The notes beneath the pieces are model-generated. The model worked only from the letters and a program-made list of their open reading frames with translations, had not been told where the DNA came from and ran no database searches. The translations under genes were made by a program, and so were the position numbers. This document shows positions 48,769 through 59,922 of a DNA stretch of 64,000 nt, in pieces (positions within the stretch are counted from its first letter, which is position 1; every line of letters starts with the position of its first letter). This DNA comes from Syncephalis fuscata (lineage: Eukaryota > Zoopagomycota > Zoopagomycetes > Zoopagales > Piptocephalidaceae): positions 18,998 through 82,997 of the forward strand of contig JAHLTZ010000057.1 of assembly GCA_025786725.1 (NCBI GenBank), read 5' to 3'.

Positions 48769-49500
48769 TTAAAGAAATACGAGAACATCGTACGTGTCAC
48801 TATTGATCTCTTTGCCATTGTACGTGAAACTAGCACTTTGCTTGTAATCATCGCCTGTTTGTCCAACTTGTAGCGTATTCTTGTAGTTGATACGAGCAAT
48901 ATAACGCTATCCTATTGTTAATACGCCAAATCATTGCTTTATCCAAGTTACCTACTAGATGTTGGCCGCTATCGTCTTGACTTTTAGCGCCTTCAACCAG
49001 ATGCCATTGAGATTGAGGGTCATTCAATAGCGTAGTATGTGGCACCCATCGAAGATACGAAGCCTCACCGCATAGTACATAGTAGTCGTCTAACTTCAAC
49101 TCCTTGCCTACATTTACGTTATTCCTATTAATCTTACTTTAAAGTCATTAATTATAATAGCCATCATTACCATTACATCCAATTAATAATCCTTTAAATT
49201 TTGCTGACAGTTTACCAACATAGAGTACATTATTGTACCAGCCACTGATAATGATTAGTACAGCACCGTTAATTTTGACTCTGTTACTAATAAAATGATT
49301 ATATACTTGCCGTCCAATAAATAGCTGTCTACCATTCTTATCAATACCTCCTTGGATGGCATTTCTCGGAATGGCCCTGTCATGGCATAAATATATTATA
49401 TCGATGGCTATAGTATCTATATCATTTATGCCTACCCCAAATGGGCATAAATCCAATTAAATTTGGGCGGACTACTTGAATTGGTCGATGAAAAAGACAT
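48769..49500 (-). CDS. DM9 repeat / DUF3421 protein
   Basis: Minus-strand exons 48769-48906, 48956-49107, 49171-49376 and 49436-49500 give 186 residues. Two DM9-like units are visible: AIPRNAIQGGIDKNGRQLFIGR (the P-x-x-A-x-x-G-G...G-x-x-L-Y/F-I-G-R pattern) and, in the second, DDYYVLCGEASYLRWVPH followed by YIARINYKNTLQVGQTG. The C-terminus NGKEINSDTYDVLVF matches the usual E-x-x-x-x-x-Y-x-V-L ending. DM9 proteins are carbohydrate-binding lectin-like proteins in molluscs and occur in insects and some fungi. No signal peptide is seen, so it may be cytosolic. Every splice junction was chosen to restore a DM9 motif. Confidence 0.8.
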
Positions 49501-49632
49501 GACGTTAATAGAAAAAGAAAGGGATTATTAGTAGAGCATGGATACAGAGTAAAACACTTTGTTTAAGACTAAATAATGGACACCGAAAGTAAAACAAATA
49601 AACAGAATTATAACAGACGTATGTAGTTGAGT

Positions 49633-50085
49633 TTATTCCTGCTTTTCTCCTTCTGTTTTAGATGCCGTGCTTGCAGGCAGCCATTGAACTGGATTGCGAG
49701 TATAGAATGACCAAGTTGGAGCACAGACCTATTAAACATATATGAATAACACAGTCCAGCAATCTGTAGATTACTTACAAAAAGTGTGATAACATAGCCG
49801 ATAGCATACACAATCAGCATACTGCCCACCGACTGGATCCAGTAGCCATAAGCGAAGCTTATTACCTATCATATCGATGCGATTACTTGCGCGATTCAAA
49901 TAAATAGTAGTTAACACTTACGATATTCAGCATAAGAAGCTGTTGCGATAGCTGTTCAGATAGCTTCTGTCCTTCAAAATCCTAAATGTATTGGATTACT
50001 AATAAGCCTTTTAGGCTGTTACTCAAATGATGTTACTACGTACGATTTCTCCATCTATCCACTGCTTCCATTCAGATGTGGCCAT
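49633..50085 (-). CDS. SPC1: Signal peptidase complex subunit 1 (SPC1/SPCS1)
   Basis: Exons 49633-49728, 49779-49865, 49922-49981 and 50044-50085 on the minus strand encode 94 residues, the standard size. The protein reads EWKQWIDGEIDFEGQKLSEQL at the N-terminus, with the D-F-x-G-Q-K/R-L motif that defines this family. Two membrane segments (LLMLNIVISFAYGYWIQSV and LIVYAIGYVITLFV) follow, and the conserved W-x-F-Y-x-R-N-P-V-x-W-L-P end is present. It is an ER membrane accessory subunit of signal peptidase with both termini cytosolic. All introns are 50-62 nt and in phase 0. Confidence 0.95.
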
Positions 50086-51578
50086 AGTGATGTTAGACAG
50101 TAATACCAAGAGATTCGATGGGAAAATAAACAAAAACGATTGAGCAATAAGAAATAGAAAGAGATGTATGTGTTGTGTGTGTGTGTGTGATATTGTAGTA
50201 ATGTGTGAATGTAATAACTAGTTGATCACCACTATATTGTGTCACTAAACGATACACAGTACGTTGAATACATGTATATATAACACGCTTGGTCAATAGT
50301 CGTTTATAACAATAATTTTTAGTTAGTATAATAGTAAATAATGGTTATTATTAAATCAGCCATAGCATCACAATAGATTAGCAATATTAAGTAGAGAAAA
50401 GTCTATTGCATGTGAATACAACGAGTAAAAGAAGCGAAATAAACTAAGCTTTACAACGAATACAGCCAACAATAAACAAACAGTTTCTACAAATATAATG
50501 CAATTATTAACCTATAAATGATATATAACGGTGTGAATGGGCAATGAAAAAACATGAATAGCAGTACTGTAGTTGTGTATATAACGCAATGAGTGGAGTG
50601 TATTGGAGTATATAAACAATAAAATGTGTCCAGTATATCCTAGAATGATACATGGTAGTGTAGGACAGAGCGATAATGATATAGGTAAATAGAGGATATA
50701 TGTATACTGGATAACGAGTCTACAATAATAAGTATTTGATGATTGATGTCATTCACCACCCATCATTATGTTCAATAGATTGGATGTTATTAAATGTTAG
50801 CCATTTAATTTACAAATCATATTAATTTTTTAATAAATTTTATACAGAACAAACTATTTAATAACATGCAATGACGTACACTTAAATAACCTTTAAGCTG
50901 TTGTTGACAGTATTGTTTTATAACGATGGCTACTGTTCAAGTATGATGATACTATAATAAAGGTAGAACAACATTCTAATGGTATATCGAATAGATAAGT
51001 AGATAATTATACATATTTATTAGTTACATTAGTGTGATAAGGCGGAACTACTTGAAAATTATATATTCGTTATAATTAAAAATATAACTTAAAAGGTATT
51101 AAATTAAGCGGGTAATCCACACAGTCATGTTTCTGGTGATGATTATGTTGAAGCAGAACATCAGTTAGCTACTTTAACTTGTTTATTCATAAAATGGACA
51201 ACATCAACTATGGTAGGAATTTAAAACAGTTGCTTATTAATTATGGATAAAAGTGTAGAACATTTATAAGAAAAAGCACATAATGTGAGCAAAGTAACTA
51301 GTGCTTGAAAGTATGCTAAAGCACAGCAGCACAACGGAAATATAAAATGTTTTAATACTTCCAAATACAATGTTATTTAAGCTTTTTAATGACACCGCAA
51401 ACTATTTTATACTCAACAGCATCGAGTGTTTGTGATTAAGATATTTAGTTGGTTTTTACTGGATTGCCAAATTAATTTACTTAATTTATTCAATTCTTAT
51501 ATTTAAACGGTCAGCTTTTGATTTGAAAGCGAGTGACATAGTAAAAACAGCTTCTTCGTTTTATTGTTTATTAGAAAC
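50086..51578. other. AT-rich intergenic with GT tract and foldback fragment
   Basis: A (GT)n tract at about 50173-50189 lies upstream of SPC1. A foldback-family copy occupies 50590-50815 (listed separately). Otherwise no gene is recognised in about 1.5 kb. Confidence 0.45.
50590..50815 (-). repeat. Foldback-family half element
   Basis: Inverted orientation: AAAATGTGTCCAGTATAT, ATACTGGATAACGAGTCTAC, ATTGATGTCATTCACCACCC and ATGTTCAATAGATTGGATG occur in the same order as at 12040-12217. No facing partner was found close by; the nearest forward copy is at 52700. Confidence 0.75.
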
Positions 51579-51809
51579 ATGATCAACATTTATATTGTAC
51601 ACCAATGCCCGGAGTGCGCTCATCCCCCGTTTTTAAACGCTGAGGGATTGCGTAATCACTTATCAGATCATCATTCAATCAATATAGAACTAGGAAGAAG
51701 ATATCGCCGAAAAGACAGTTTTATGGTGAGGTTGTTCGATACACCGGAGACGGTGTTATCAGCCATTACGGGTGCTGCTTTTGCAGCGCTTATTTTGAAA
51801 AAATTGTAG
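51579..51809 (+). CDS. Possible single C2H2 zinc-finger ORF, doubtful
   Basis: A 76-codon frame with HQCPECAHPPFLNAEGLRNHL-SDHH, giving C-x2-C-x13-H-x3-H, one residue longer than the classical C2H2 spacing. The C-terminal SAITGAAFAALILKKL is hydrophobic. It may be an exon or remnant of a larger gene: an acceptor-like TTATTAG precedes the ATG. No partner exon was recognised. Confidence 0.35.
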   Translation: MINIYIVHQCPECAHPPFLNAEGLRNHLSDHHSINIELGRRYRRKDSFMVRLFDTPETVLSAITGAAFAALILKKL

Positions 51810-52699
51810 ATTTAAAAGCTCACATCGAAACCGCGGTAAGATTGGGCACGCAGTAAGTATTGCAATATAATTACAGTAAACATACATTATTAATCATTAA
51901 GCTAATTCTTTATCATTTAGGTAAAAGTTTTTTATTCGTTGCAAATTAATCAGCTGTCGCTGTTTTACAAATGTTAACAGCTATACATGTCATATTTAGT
52001 ATTACCGATGATTTTATCGCTATTCTGCCTACAATTTATTTTTATATTTGCTGGCTATAAAGTACCTATAACATTCTCAATAAACAATACAATGCATTTC
52101 TGATACATATGTACACAGTATTTTAATTAGTAGATATTTTATAATAATAAGCTTTGTTTGATATAATTTCTATTGCAGCTAATCAATAACATATAGTATA
52201 GCATACAACATGTTACACTAACAAGCAATAATAAAGCATATTAATAAGAAGCTAGCATATGTTTAATAATAATAAAAATAGCACATACTTATATTTGCCT
52301 ACACATTTTAAATTTTATAGCTATTTGCAATTGTTTATAGCGGTATATAGTCTTATAGCTGTTTGTTTATTTATTCGTTATCTATATAGATTTATAGTTG
52401 GTCATATAGACATATATCAACTTGTAGTGTAATTAAAATAGCTGGTTGATAATATAACCGTGTAATTATTCATATAACTGTATAATCATATGATGATCTA
52501 GCTAGTTGTATATTATCAGTATGCTATCTTCATTCCACTTGGCACTTTTCTATAGCACTGTATGTCTAATCATCTATTTTTATAGCCTACTGATTTTTAA
52601 TTATAGTCTTATTATAAACATCTGTTCATTGGGTCAATGTGTATCATGTTATTTATCATATTATATTTGTTTAATCATTACATCATCACATGTGGTGTG
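51810..52699. other. AT-rich, no gene
   Basis: Dominated by TATA and ATAG phrases (for example repeated TATAGCTGT, TATATAG at 52330-52470). No ORF with features. Confidence 0.4.
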
Positions 52700-53110
52700 A
52701 TTTGGGAGACAAATGACTAACCTCTAATAACATCCAATCTATCGAACATGACCATTGGCGGTGAGTGACATTAATCATCAAATACTTATTATTGTAGATT
52801 TGTTATCCAATATACATATATCCTCCATTTACTTACATATTTCCATTTCATTCCACACTACTATATACCATTCTACGATATGCTAGACATGTTTTATTGT
52901 TTATATGCGGCAATACACCTCACTCATTCCACTTATTGTGCTATATACACTATAAATTTAACATCGTTTTATATGCTTTCCTACCGTACATTTATCATTT
53001 TATGTATCATTTTATACTTGCATAGTTTTTCTGTATTGAAAAGTATTTTTATTTTGTTTTAGCTTTATTATTAATAAATATCAACTAATATCACTCATCT
53101 GTTCATGCGT
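52700..53110 (+). mobile_element. Foldback-family element, forward half with interior block
   Basis: Begins GGGAGACAAATGACTAACC, TAATAACATCCAATCTATCG, GGTGAGTGACATTAATC, continues with TATACATATATCCTCC to about 52900, and shows the family's interior block in inverted form at 53060-53110 (TTTATTATTAATAAATATC, CACTCATCTGTTCATG). The opposite terminus was not found, so this copy is incomplete or rearranged. Confidence 0.65.
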
Positions 53111-56100
53111 ATACGCTCAATAACTTTACCACTGTTATTTATGTCTTTCCTATTGTATACTTATTCAATTGTACACCATTGTATCATAAATATTGACACT
53201 TTATTTATAACTATTGTTTGTTTGTTTATAGCTTTATTAGTAATATATTTCAGCTTAATTTTTCTATTGAGCTGCATGCACTATAACTTCAGCATTGCTA
53301 TTCGTACACCTTCATCAAGGTCATGACTATAAAACCAATACTAGCTATACATGTAGTGCATAGTATTTATTATACAATGCTCATATATTGCTTTATAGTC
53401 GATCAAACATAACGGCAAACTATAAGTGTATCAATAATAGTAGTATAGGTATTGCCAAACACAGCGTGGTGTCATCGCCAGTGTCTACAGCACGGCAATG
53501 ACTAAACAATTGCCATTCTTACATATTGCTACAGTATCGACAGTAAAATAAGTATATGATGTATACAATGCATTATCAATCAATCTTGGATATGCTTATT
53601 CATTTGAAGCATTACAACATATTTACTGTTTTGATATAATATTGATCAACTCGTATACTGGTGCATTTAACTATCTAAAAGCATATAATATTGATAGACA
53701 ATCAGTTTGTCATCTATATCATAGCACGTAAAGCAGCTACAACTGATACCTTTAATATTAACGGATATAGCTACAGATACAAGTATTTGTATATACATCA
53801 AATACACTACAGCTATACCTATTGCGTATATTACATACATATTTACACTATAGTTCTTACATATGATAGAAAATAACGTGTATTGCTGCTATAAAACAAT
53901 AAAAGTATTAGAAAATGCTTTAAAAATCAACTGGTTCAAATAATATAGCTAATATGTATCTACATTAATAACAGCGCTATACGCTGACTACAATATACTT
54001 AGCAACAATATACTTTTGAAGCTAAGCCTCAATGCTAATGTACTGTATAGACTATTGATATTGTTTATGGTTGCTAATGGCATTTGTGTATGTATGTATA
54101 TTGAAATAGCAATCAATTAAATAAGTGGACAAAGCAATAATATAAATAAATAAACTAATTGTTATGGCTATTAGAATCTGTGAAAATAACTTGAATAAAT
54201 ATTATATATTATTACAACTGCATGTATTGTATAAACAATATCATATTGTTTCAGTCGTATACATTTGCTGTTAATTCGCGGTATTCATGATGCTGTTGCT
54301 ATAAAAAGTAAATACAGCATCAAATGTCACATGCTGTTAGTTGTTGTGATTGCACCATATGGTTTATCGAACTATTTACTGGTTTAGCAAGGTGTAGACT
54401 GACTATTTAATATTCATGTCCGATACAGGCCTATTTGGCTAATGTAATGGTATTAAACCGCATGAGTACAACAACATGGTGATACTACAAGTTGTATATA
54501 CAGATATTCTACTGCAAATAAACAATAGTGCAAACTACTGATGTGTGTATATGTGTGAAATAGTCGAGTTACTATTTTCTGTGTAGAATATTGTGCAGTA
54601 TTGATCTAAAGAGTTCTATAATGTTATTTTCATTTGTTTGTTTCTTCTGCTTATATATTTAATTGACTGTAGCTTTGTAATCTTTCCTGTTGTAACAACT
54701 TATCTTAAAAGTAAGCAAATGTCGCGCTTATACTTGCTTTTGTATTGGTTATTGGGTGGTATTATGGCTGCTGTGCCAAGCTGTTTGTTGCATAATACTT
54801 TGCATTGCGTATGCTTTATATGTCTGCTTTGTTCAGCTACACAATGAATACTTGCTACTTGCATATGATTATCTATCCGCTTAAACTGGACAGTTTTGGT
54901 TGGCTATACTGCGTTTATACTTGCATGCATATACTGTTTACATGGTGCTGATTATATGTTTGTATGGCTTGTTGTAGTTATAGTTGGTTATAGTAATACC
55001 ATGTCACACACACAGTAGTGTTTATGCTGCTGGTCTATTCCACACAATTTTAATAATCGATAAACATGTACTATTTATCATAATTGTTTATGTATCAATA
55101 GCTTTATTTGCTGTAAAATCTGTCAACGCCACCTCGCTCTATTTGTATTCAATATACTCAGTGTAGCATTCACTTTATGCTGTCAAACTCTAGTAACTAG
55201 CTGCCTAGATTTGTTGTTGTATACATATATAGTTTGTCATAATAAATAAACACGCTTTTTATTCAAAGTCTTTTACTATGCCAACCATTATATTTGCGTA
55301 TATGTTTACTGAAAAGCCTTGTTTATTTATGCGTATGTACTCATAATACCAGCAGTATACAGCCTATTGTATAATATATATCCGATAACCGCTGTGTTTG
55401 TGGCATCTAGCTTGTTTATCATATTAGTTGTGCTTGATTGTTACTGATGTTTATACGACGTATATAATTACTTTGATACAACATGCTATACATCGCTATA
55501 AGCATACTGCATTTGCTACTGCTGTATACTGTATATTTTTCAATAAACTGTAGCTGCATTTAACTATTCAACACGAAGCTGTAAGTTGTATTGTATACAC
55601 AATATACTAATAGCCGTATAGTAATATGTATGGATACAACATGCACGCTTATTATAGTTTGACATGGCTTGTTGATATGTTTTGGCATGTCATATATTTT
55701 ACGCCTATTATATTTAAATACACCATGTATTGCTTTGAGAGTGCAAACTACATACCGCAAGTATTTATTACTTTGTACTTTTATGCAATGCTAAAACATA
55801 TCACTATACTGGACTATATGCCTATACCTGCTTGTTTAACATTGTTTATTCCATTGTAGTGTATATACAGTGTTTATTGTAGCCATGTTTGAAAATGTTG
55901 TTATAGATATTACCGATAGCTTACTGGTTGTATATAATCATGCCGCATTGCTATTGGATCATTGGAGATATGTACAATACCGCTATTGCGTATTGTATGG
56001 CGTATTACTAATTAGCTGTGTTGTATACATTGTCGCTAGGTTATATCGTGTGCTGTAACTGTCTATTGCATCTAACATGAGTATTAGAACTAAACAATTG

Positions 56101-57503
56101 TGTATTTTGATGTTTATAGCAAATCAATCGTTTATTTGATATCATAGTATGTCAAAGTACACGTTAGCACACACAAAACAGTAAAAAGACAAAAACATGA
56201 TTGTAAATAGGCAGGCAGTATATAGGATAGTATAATAACGGCACATAGTATGTTTATACAATAATATACAGTGGTATATGCAATAACACTATAGAGCGTA
56301 CATACCATAGCATATTGGGTAGCCAAAAGTCTATACATGCAAATGCAGTTGGCCACACAGTATTCAGTAGGCTGGAATGACGGATGACAAGTTGTATCGC
56401 AATGGATAGCACATTGAATGAAAAGGTACCACAATTGTATAAACAGCAACATCTATCAGATATGTTTGCTATAGTATGTATTCTACAGTGCACATGCAAA
56501 ACAATAAGCAGTCATACAATACACAGTAGGCAATGGTGCATCTGTATGGTATAAGTATGTATGCACGCGCATAACAAAGCACTACTGCAAACATAGATTA
56601 TTTGGAAACAAAGTATAGCAACATGAATGTAAACAGCAACACTAACACGACATATGCAAATATTTACGCAAGAATACTAGCTGATTAAACGGTAAGTAGT
56701 TTGAAGTAAAAATAAGCATATATTTATTATGTAGCAGTACCAGTTGTCTTACCATAGTAAACAGCTGATTATAAAAGCGTACACGACTATTTGTGTTATA
56801 CTGTCTTTATCCGCACAATAATACATAGTTCAATAAAACATAACAATGCTTACCTGTAACTTCAAAGAAGCGGTAAATGCTTCAGATGTAGACTGATAGA
56901 GCATAGTCAGAGGCTGTCAAATAGCGACCTGTCATAAACATTGACACCAGTTACAGTACTGGCTCAGGACAACTAATGCAATAATTAGAATGTAAATAAA
57001 GCACTGCACAAGCACCACTGACTACATACTAAGCAGGATGCTATGGAAGACGCTGTCGATCAAACGACAGCATATACACCAATGTTTGTTCACAGAATAC
57101 AGAGTCTGTAGCCGTTGGTGACAATGATCAAATAGCAACATTTCCTCAAATATACTACAGTCTACAAGTTAGCGTGTTAGATCTTGCATTAGTTGTTGCA
57201 TTTAAAAACGCCGATGTTTAGAAAGAAGCAGTGTTGAGCGAGAATGTTCAGGTAGTGGAATCAAACAAAGAAGGTACTTGGTAGAGAATTAACAGCGCAT
57301 ATAGTCACCACAGTCATCGTATTGACAGCTGTGCACATACATTAATAGCAACAGTAGCAACTTGCATCGTTGCACTGGTGCTGAAGACTTACTTAGCAAC
57401 TATACTAGCAGTTCGATATACTAATATTGGTGGTGTATGCATACAGCAGCTGTACATGGCGACTATGCTGGCTATATGCTGCCACAATCACTATATACAC
57501 TGC
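53111..57503. other. Long gene-free AT-rich region
   Basis: About 4.4 kb. ORFs up to 106 codons (56132-56452 minus) exist but are rich in Cys, Tyr, Ile and Val, as expected from translating AT-rich DNA, and none carries a recognised domain. The texture (frequent TATAC, TGTAT, TAGCTA) resembles the body of the inverted-repeat arms, so this may be old repeat sequence, but no long match was found by eye. Confidence 0.4.
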
Positions 57504-57633
57504 TTTGCTATAGATTGCCGCGGCAGATCGTACTGACAGCAGCCCGTACCGTCTCGACAGTAGTAGATCGCACTGCCGCTGTTGAAATAGTAAAGCTGTT
57601 GCCAGCTGACCTGTAGTGGCAATCTATAGCAAA
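57504..57633. repeat. Perfect 16-bp inverted repeat around a GC-rich loop
   Basis: TTTGCTATAGATTGCC at 57504-57519 and its exact reverse complement at 57618-57633 enclose 98 bp. The loop is unusually GC-rich for the region and contains AGATCG twice and several CAG/CTG-like motifs. It lies just before a repeat shared with 17.4 kb. Confidence 0.8.
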
Positions 57634-57639
57634 ATATAG

Positions 57640-57870
57640 CGTATATTCAACATAGCATAAAAGCAAATCAGAAAGGTACCTACCGCGTTAAAGAAGCTGT
57701 CAATACCAATGTTCAAAGTGAATAAGGTAATTTGCAAAAGGTAAGCTTAAAAAAAGCAATGCAAACGATTAATGTAAAAGTGTTTGCAGTTGTCTGGTAG
57801 TCAGTAGTTACTGACACCAGCTAAGTAGCATGTATGGAGCGTATAAGTATATGCAATGGGTAATGCTATC
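57640..57870. repeat. Dispersed repeat shared with 17370-17590
   Basis: Common ordered phrases are ATAGCATAAAA, AAAGAAGCTGTCAA, AATGTTCAAAGTGA versus AATGATTAAAGTGA, and ATTTGCAAAAGGT versus ATTTGTAACAAAAGGT. Both copies sit near foldback-family fragments, suggesting they belong to the same larger element. Confidence 0.6.
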
Positions 57871-57984
57871 AAGTGTGAAGAAAAAGAAAGAAAAGCGTGT
57901 GGCGTAGATTGTATGCTATGCAATCAGTAAACCGCTTTCGTAAGACACAGTGGTGAAATAATTGAGTAAGCATTTATTGTGACT

Positions 57985-58850
57985 TGGTAGTCAAATGGCT
58001 AACATTTAATAACATCCAATCTATTGAACATGATGATGAGTGGTGAGTGACATTAGTTATCAAATACTTATCAGCATCGATTCGTTATCCAGTACGCATA
58101 TATCCACCATTTACCTATATCATTCCCATTTTATGCCATATTAAATACATTCTGTTTGCTATGAGTTTTAAATATATATAGTCTAATGAGCAAGTTGAGC
58201 AAGATTAGTCGAACTTTATTAATAGTAGAGCTAAAACAAAAAGAACAGCTGCAATAGATAGCCAGCAGCCATTAGACAATAAAACAGCATATAATATAAA
58301 GAATATGCAATACGCAGTAACGATTAGCAATGTTAATGTTATTGAGCATATATGCATGAGCAGATGACCGACATTAGTCGATATTTATTAATAATAAAGC
58401 TAGAACAAAAGTATAAACAGATTTGGATAGAGGAAGGCTAAGCGATTATAGAATGATATATAGAATAATAAATGTACGGTGAAAAAGCATATAAAATAAA
58501 GTTAAAGCTATAGTGCATATAACGCAATGAGTAGACTGAATGGAGTTTGTTGGTGTATATAAACAATAAAGTGTGTCTAGTCTATCGTAGAATGGGATAC
58601 AATGGTGTGGGATAGTACAGGAATGATATAGGTAAATAATATATATATTTACTAAATATATGCATACTGGATAACGAATCTATGCTGATGAGTATTTTGA
58701 TGATTGATGTCACTCACCACTCATCATCATGTTCAATAGATTGGGCGTCATTAAATATTAGTCATTTGTCCCCCAAAAAAGCAATAAGTGTGATGATGTG
58801 ATGATTAAATCAAACTCACCACTTGTCCCCATGTTCAATAGATTAAATGT
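57985..58850. mobile_element. Foldback/MITE-like element with both termini
   Basis: The forward terminus is at 57985-58150 (TGGTAGTCAAATGGCTAAC, AATAACATCCAATCTATTG, GGTGAGTGACATTAG, CATATATCCACCATTTACC). The inverted terminus runs 58560-58850 (TGATGTCACTCACCACTCA, CATGTTCAATAGATTGGGC, GTCATTTGTCCCCC). Between them the interior block AACTTTATTAATAGTAG is present twice (58210 and 58385). The outermost TTAGCCA/TGGCTAA and CAAATG segments are the most distal shared sequence, so they probably mark the real ends. No coding capacity. Confidence 0.75.
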
Positions 58851-59329
58851 GCAGTTCAATTGCGCGAATGTTATCAATATAGTCATTTGACCCTCAAATC
58901 ATAATATAATCTAATGATTTGATAATTTAATAAAAATGATTATTCAATAAAATAAACGTTTAGTTTGACTGGGCGAGTGCTGTCAAACAAGTCAATTGGT
59001 ACCAATCATAATAATTGTTTATTCATATTACATCAGCACTTGCACCCACACTATAAAAACAGACTGCCGATCGCATAGCACACGATTTGCGTCACACGTT
59101 CCTCTTTCTCTTTCATCACACTTGACAGCATTCATCCACTAGCCACGTTCCCACTTGCACTTGTTTCCATAAGTCCGGTATATGCTTTGCTTGCTATATG
59201 TCATTGTTAGTCTATTAGTATAAGCATGCCTAGTCTTGGTACTACATACCGCCCTACTGTATGGCGCCATACAGCAGTGCTAGCGGTATCGTTTTACCTT
59301 GTGGGCAGCTGCTAGTATGCTAATTATGG
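58851..59329. other. Spacer between foldback element and hairpin array
   Basis: AT-rich to about 59050, then T/C-rich phrases (TTCCTCTTTCTCTTTC) begin the pyrimidine-rich style of the next array. TACTGTATGGCGCCATACAG at about 59258 is a near-palindrome. No gene. Confidence 0.45.
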
Positions 59330-59700
59330 CAATATATGCTACCAAACATATACGGTTATCTTTATCTTTCTCTTTATCTTCCTCTTTCTTTTCCTCTTTC
59401 TCTTCATCCTTTTTTTCACTGACCTTCCATTACTTACCGTACTAGCAACAGTGTATGCTGGATATATGCTACCAAGCATACACTGTTATCATTCTCTTTC
59501 TTTCCCTCCTTTCCCATCCTTTTCACTAACCTTCCATTACTTACCGTACTAGCAACAGTGTATGCTGGATATATGCTACCAAGCATATACTGTTCCTTTC
59601 TCACCCTCTCCTTATCATTACCTCTATACCTTCCATTGCTCACCGTGCTAGCAATAGTGTGTTTAGCTATGGTAGTAGCATATAGTGCACTCTGTACTGG
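59330..59700 (+). repeat. Tandem array of about 100-107 bp units, each with a hairpin
   Basis: The phrase CCTTCCATTACTTACCGTAC recurs from about 59423, 59530 and (diverged) 59629. Each is followed by a hairpin: AACAGTGTATGCT at 59447-59459 pairs perfectly with AGCATACACTGTT at 59475-59487 over a 15-nt loop; the second unit has one mismatch and the third is degenerate. Polypyrimidine stretches of TCTTT and CCTCTTT type separate the units, and an earlier, more degenerate hairpin sits at about 59330-59355. Confidence 0.8.
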
Positions 59701-59922
59701 CCATACAGCAGTGCCATTATATGCACTGCCTGTAAACACCTGCTAGCACGATGTTGCATTGGCAGCTCTTCTTCTCTTTCCCTTTTCACTTTTAACAAAC
59801 CACTTACCGGTCCTTCTTTATGATCACTGATTATGCAATGGTAAGTAACTAACTTAAATCAGTCACTAACTCTGCATATAATGCTTTAGATTTACAAGCC
59901 ATCAAGTATCAAGTTCAAGGAC

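Noticed and set aside
55560-56499. Cluster of Tyr/Cys/Val-rich ORFs on both strands
   Set aside because: Overlapping frames of similar length on both strands in AT-rich DNA, none with splice partners or motifs.
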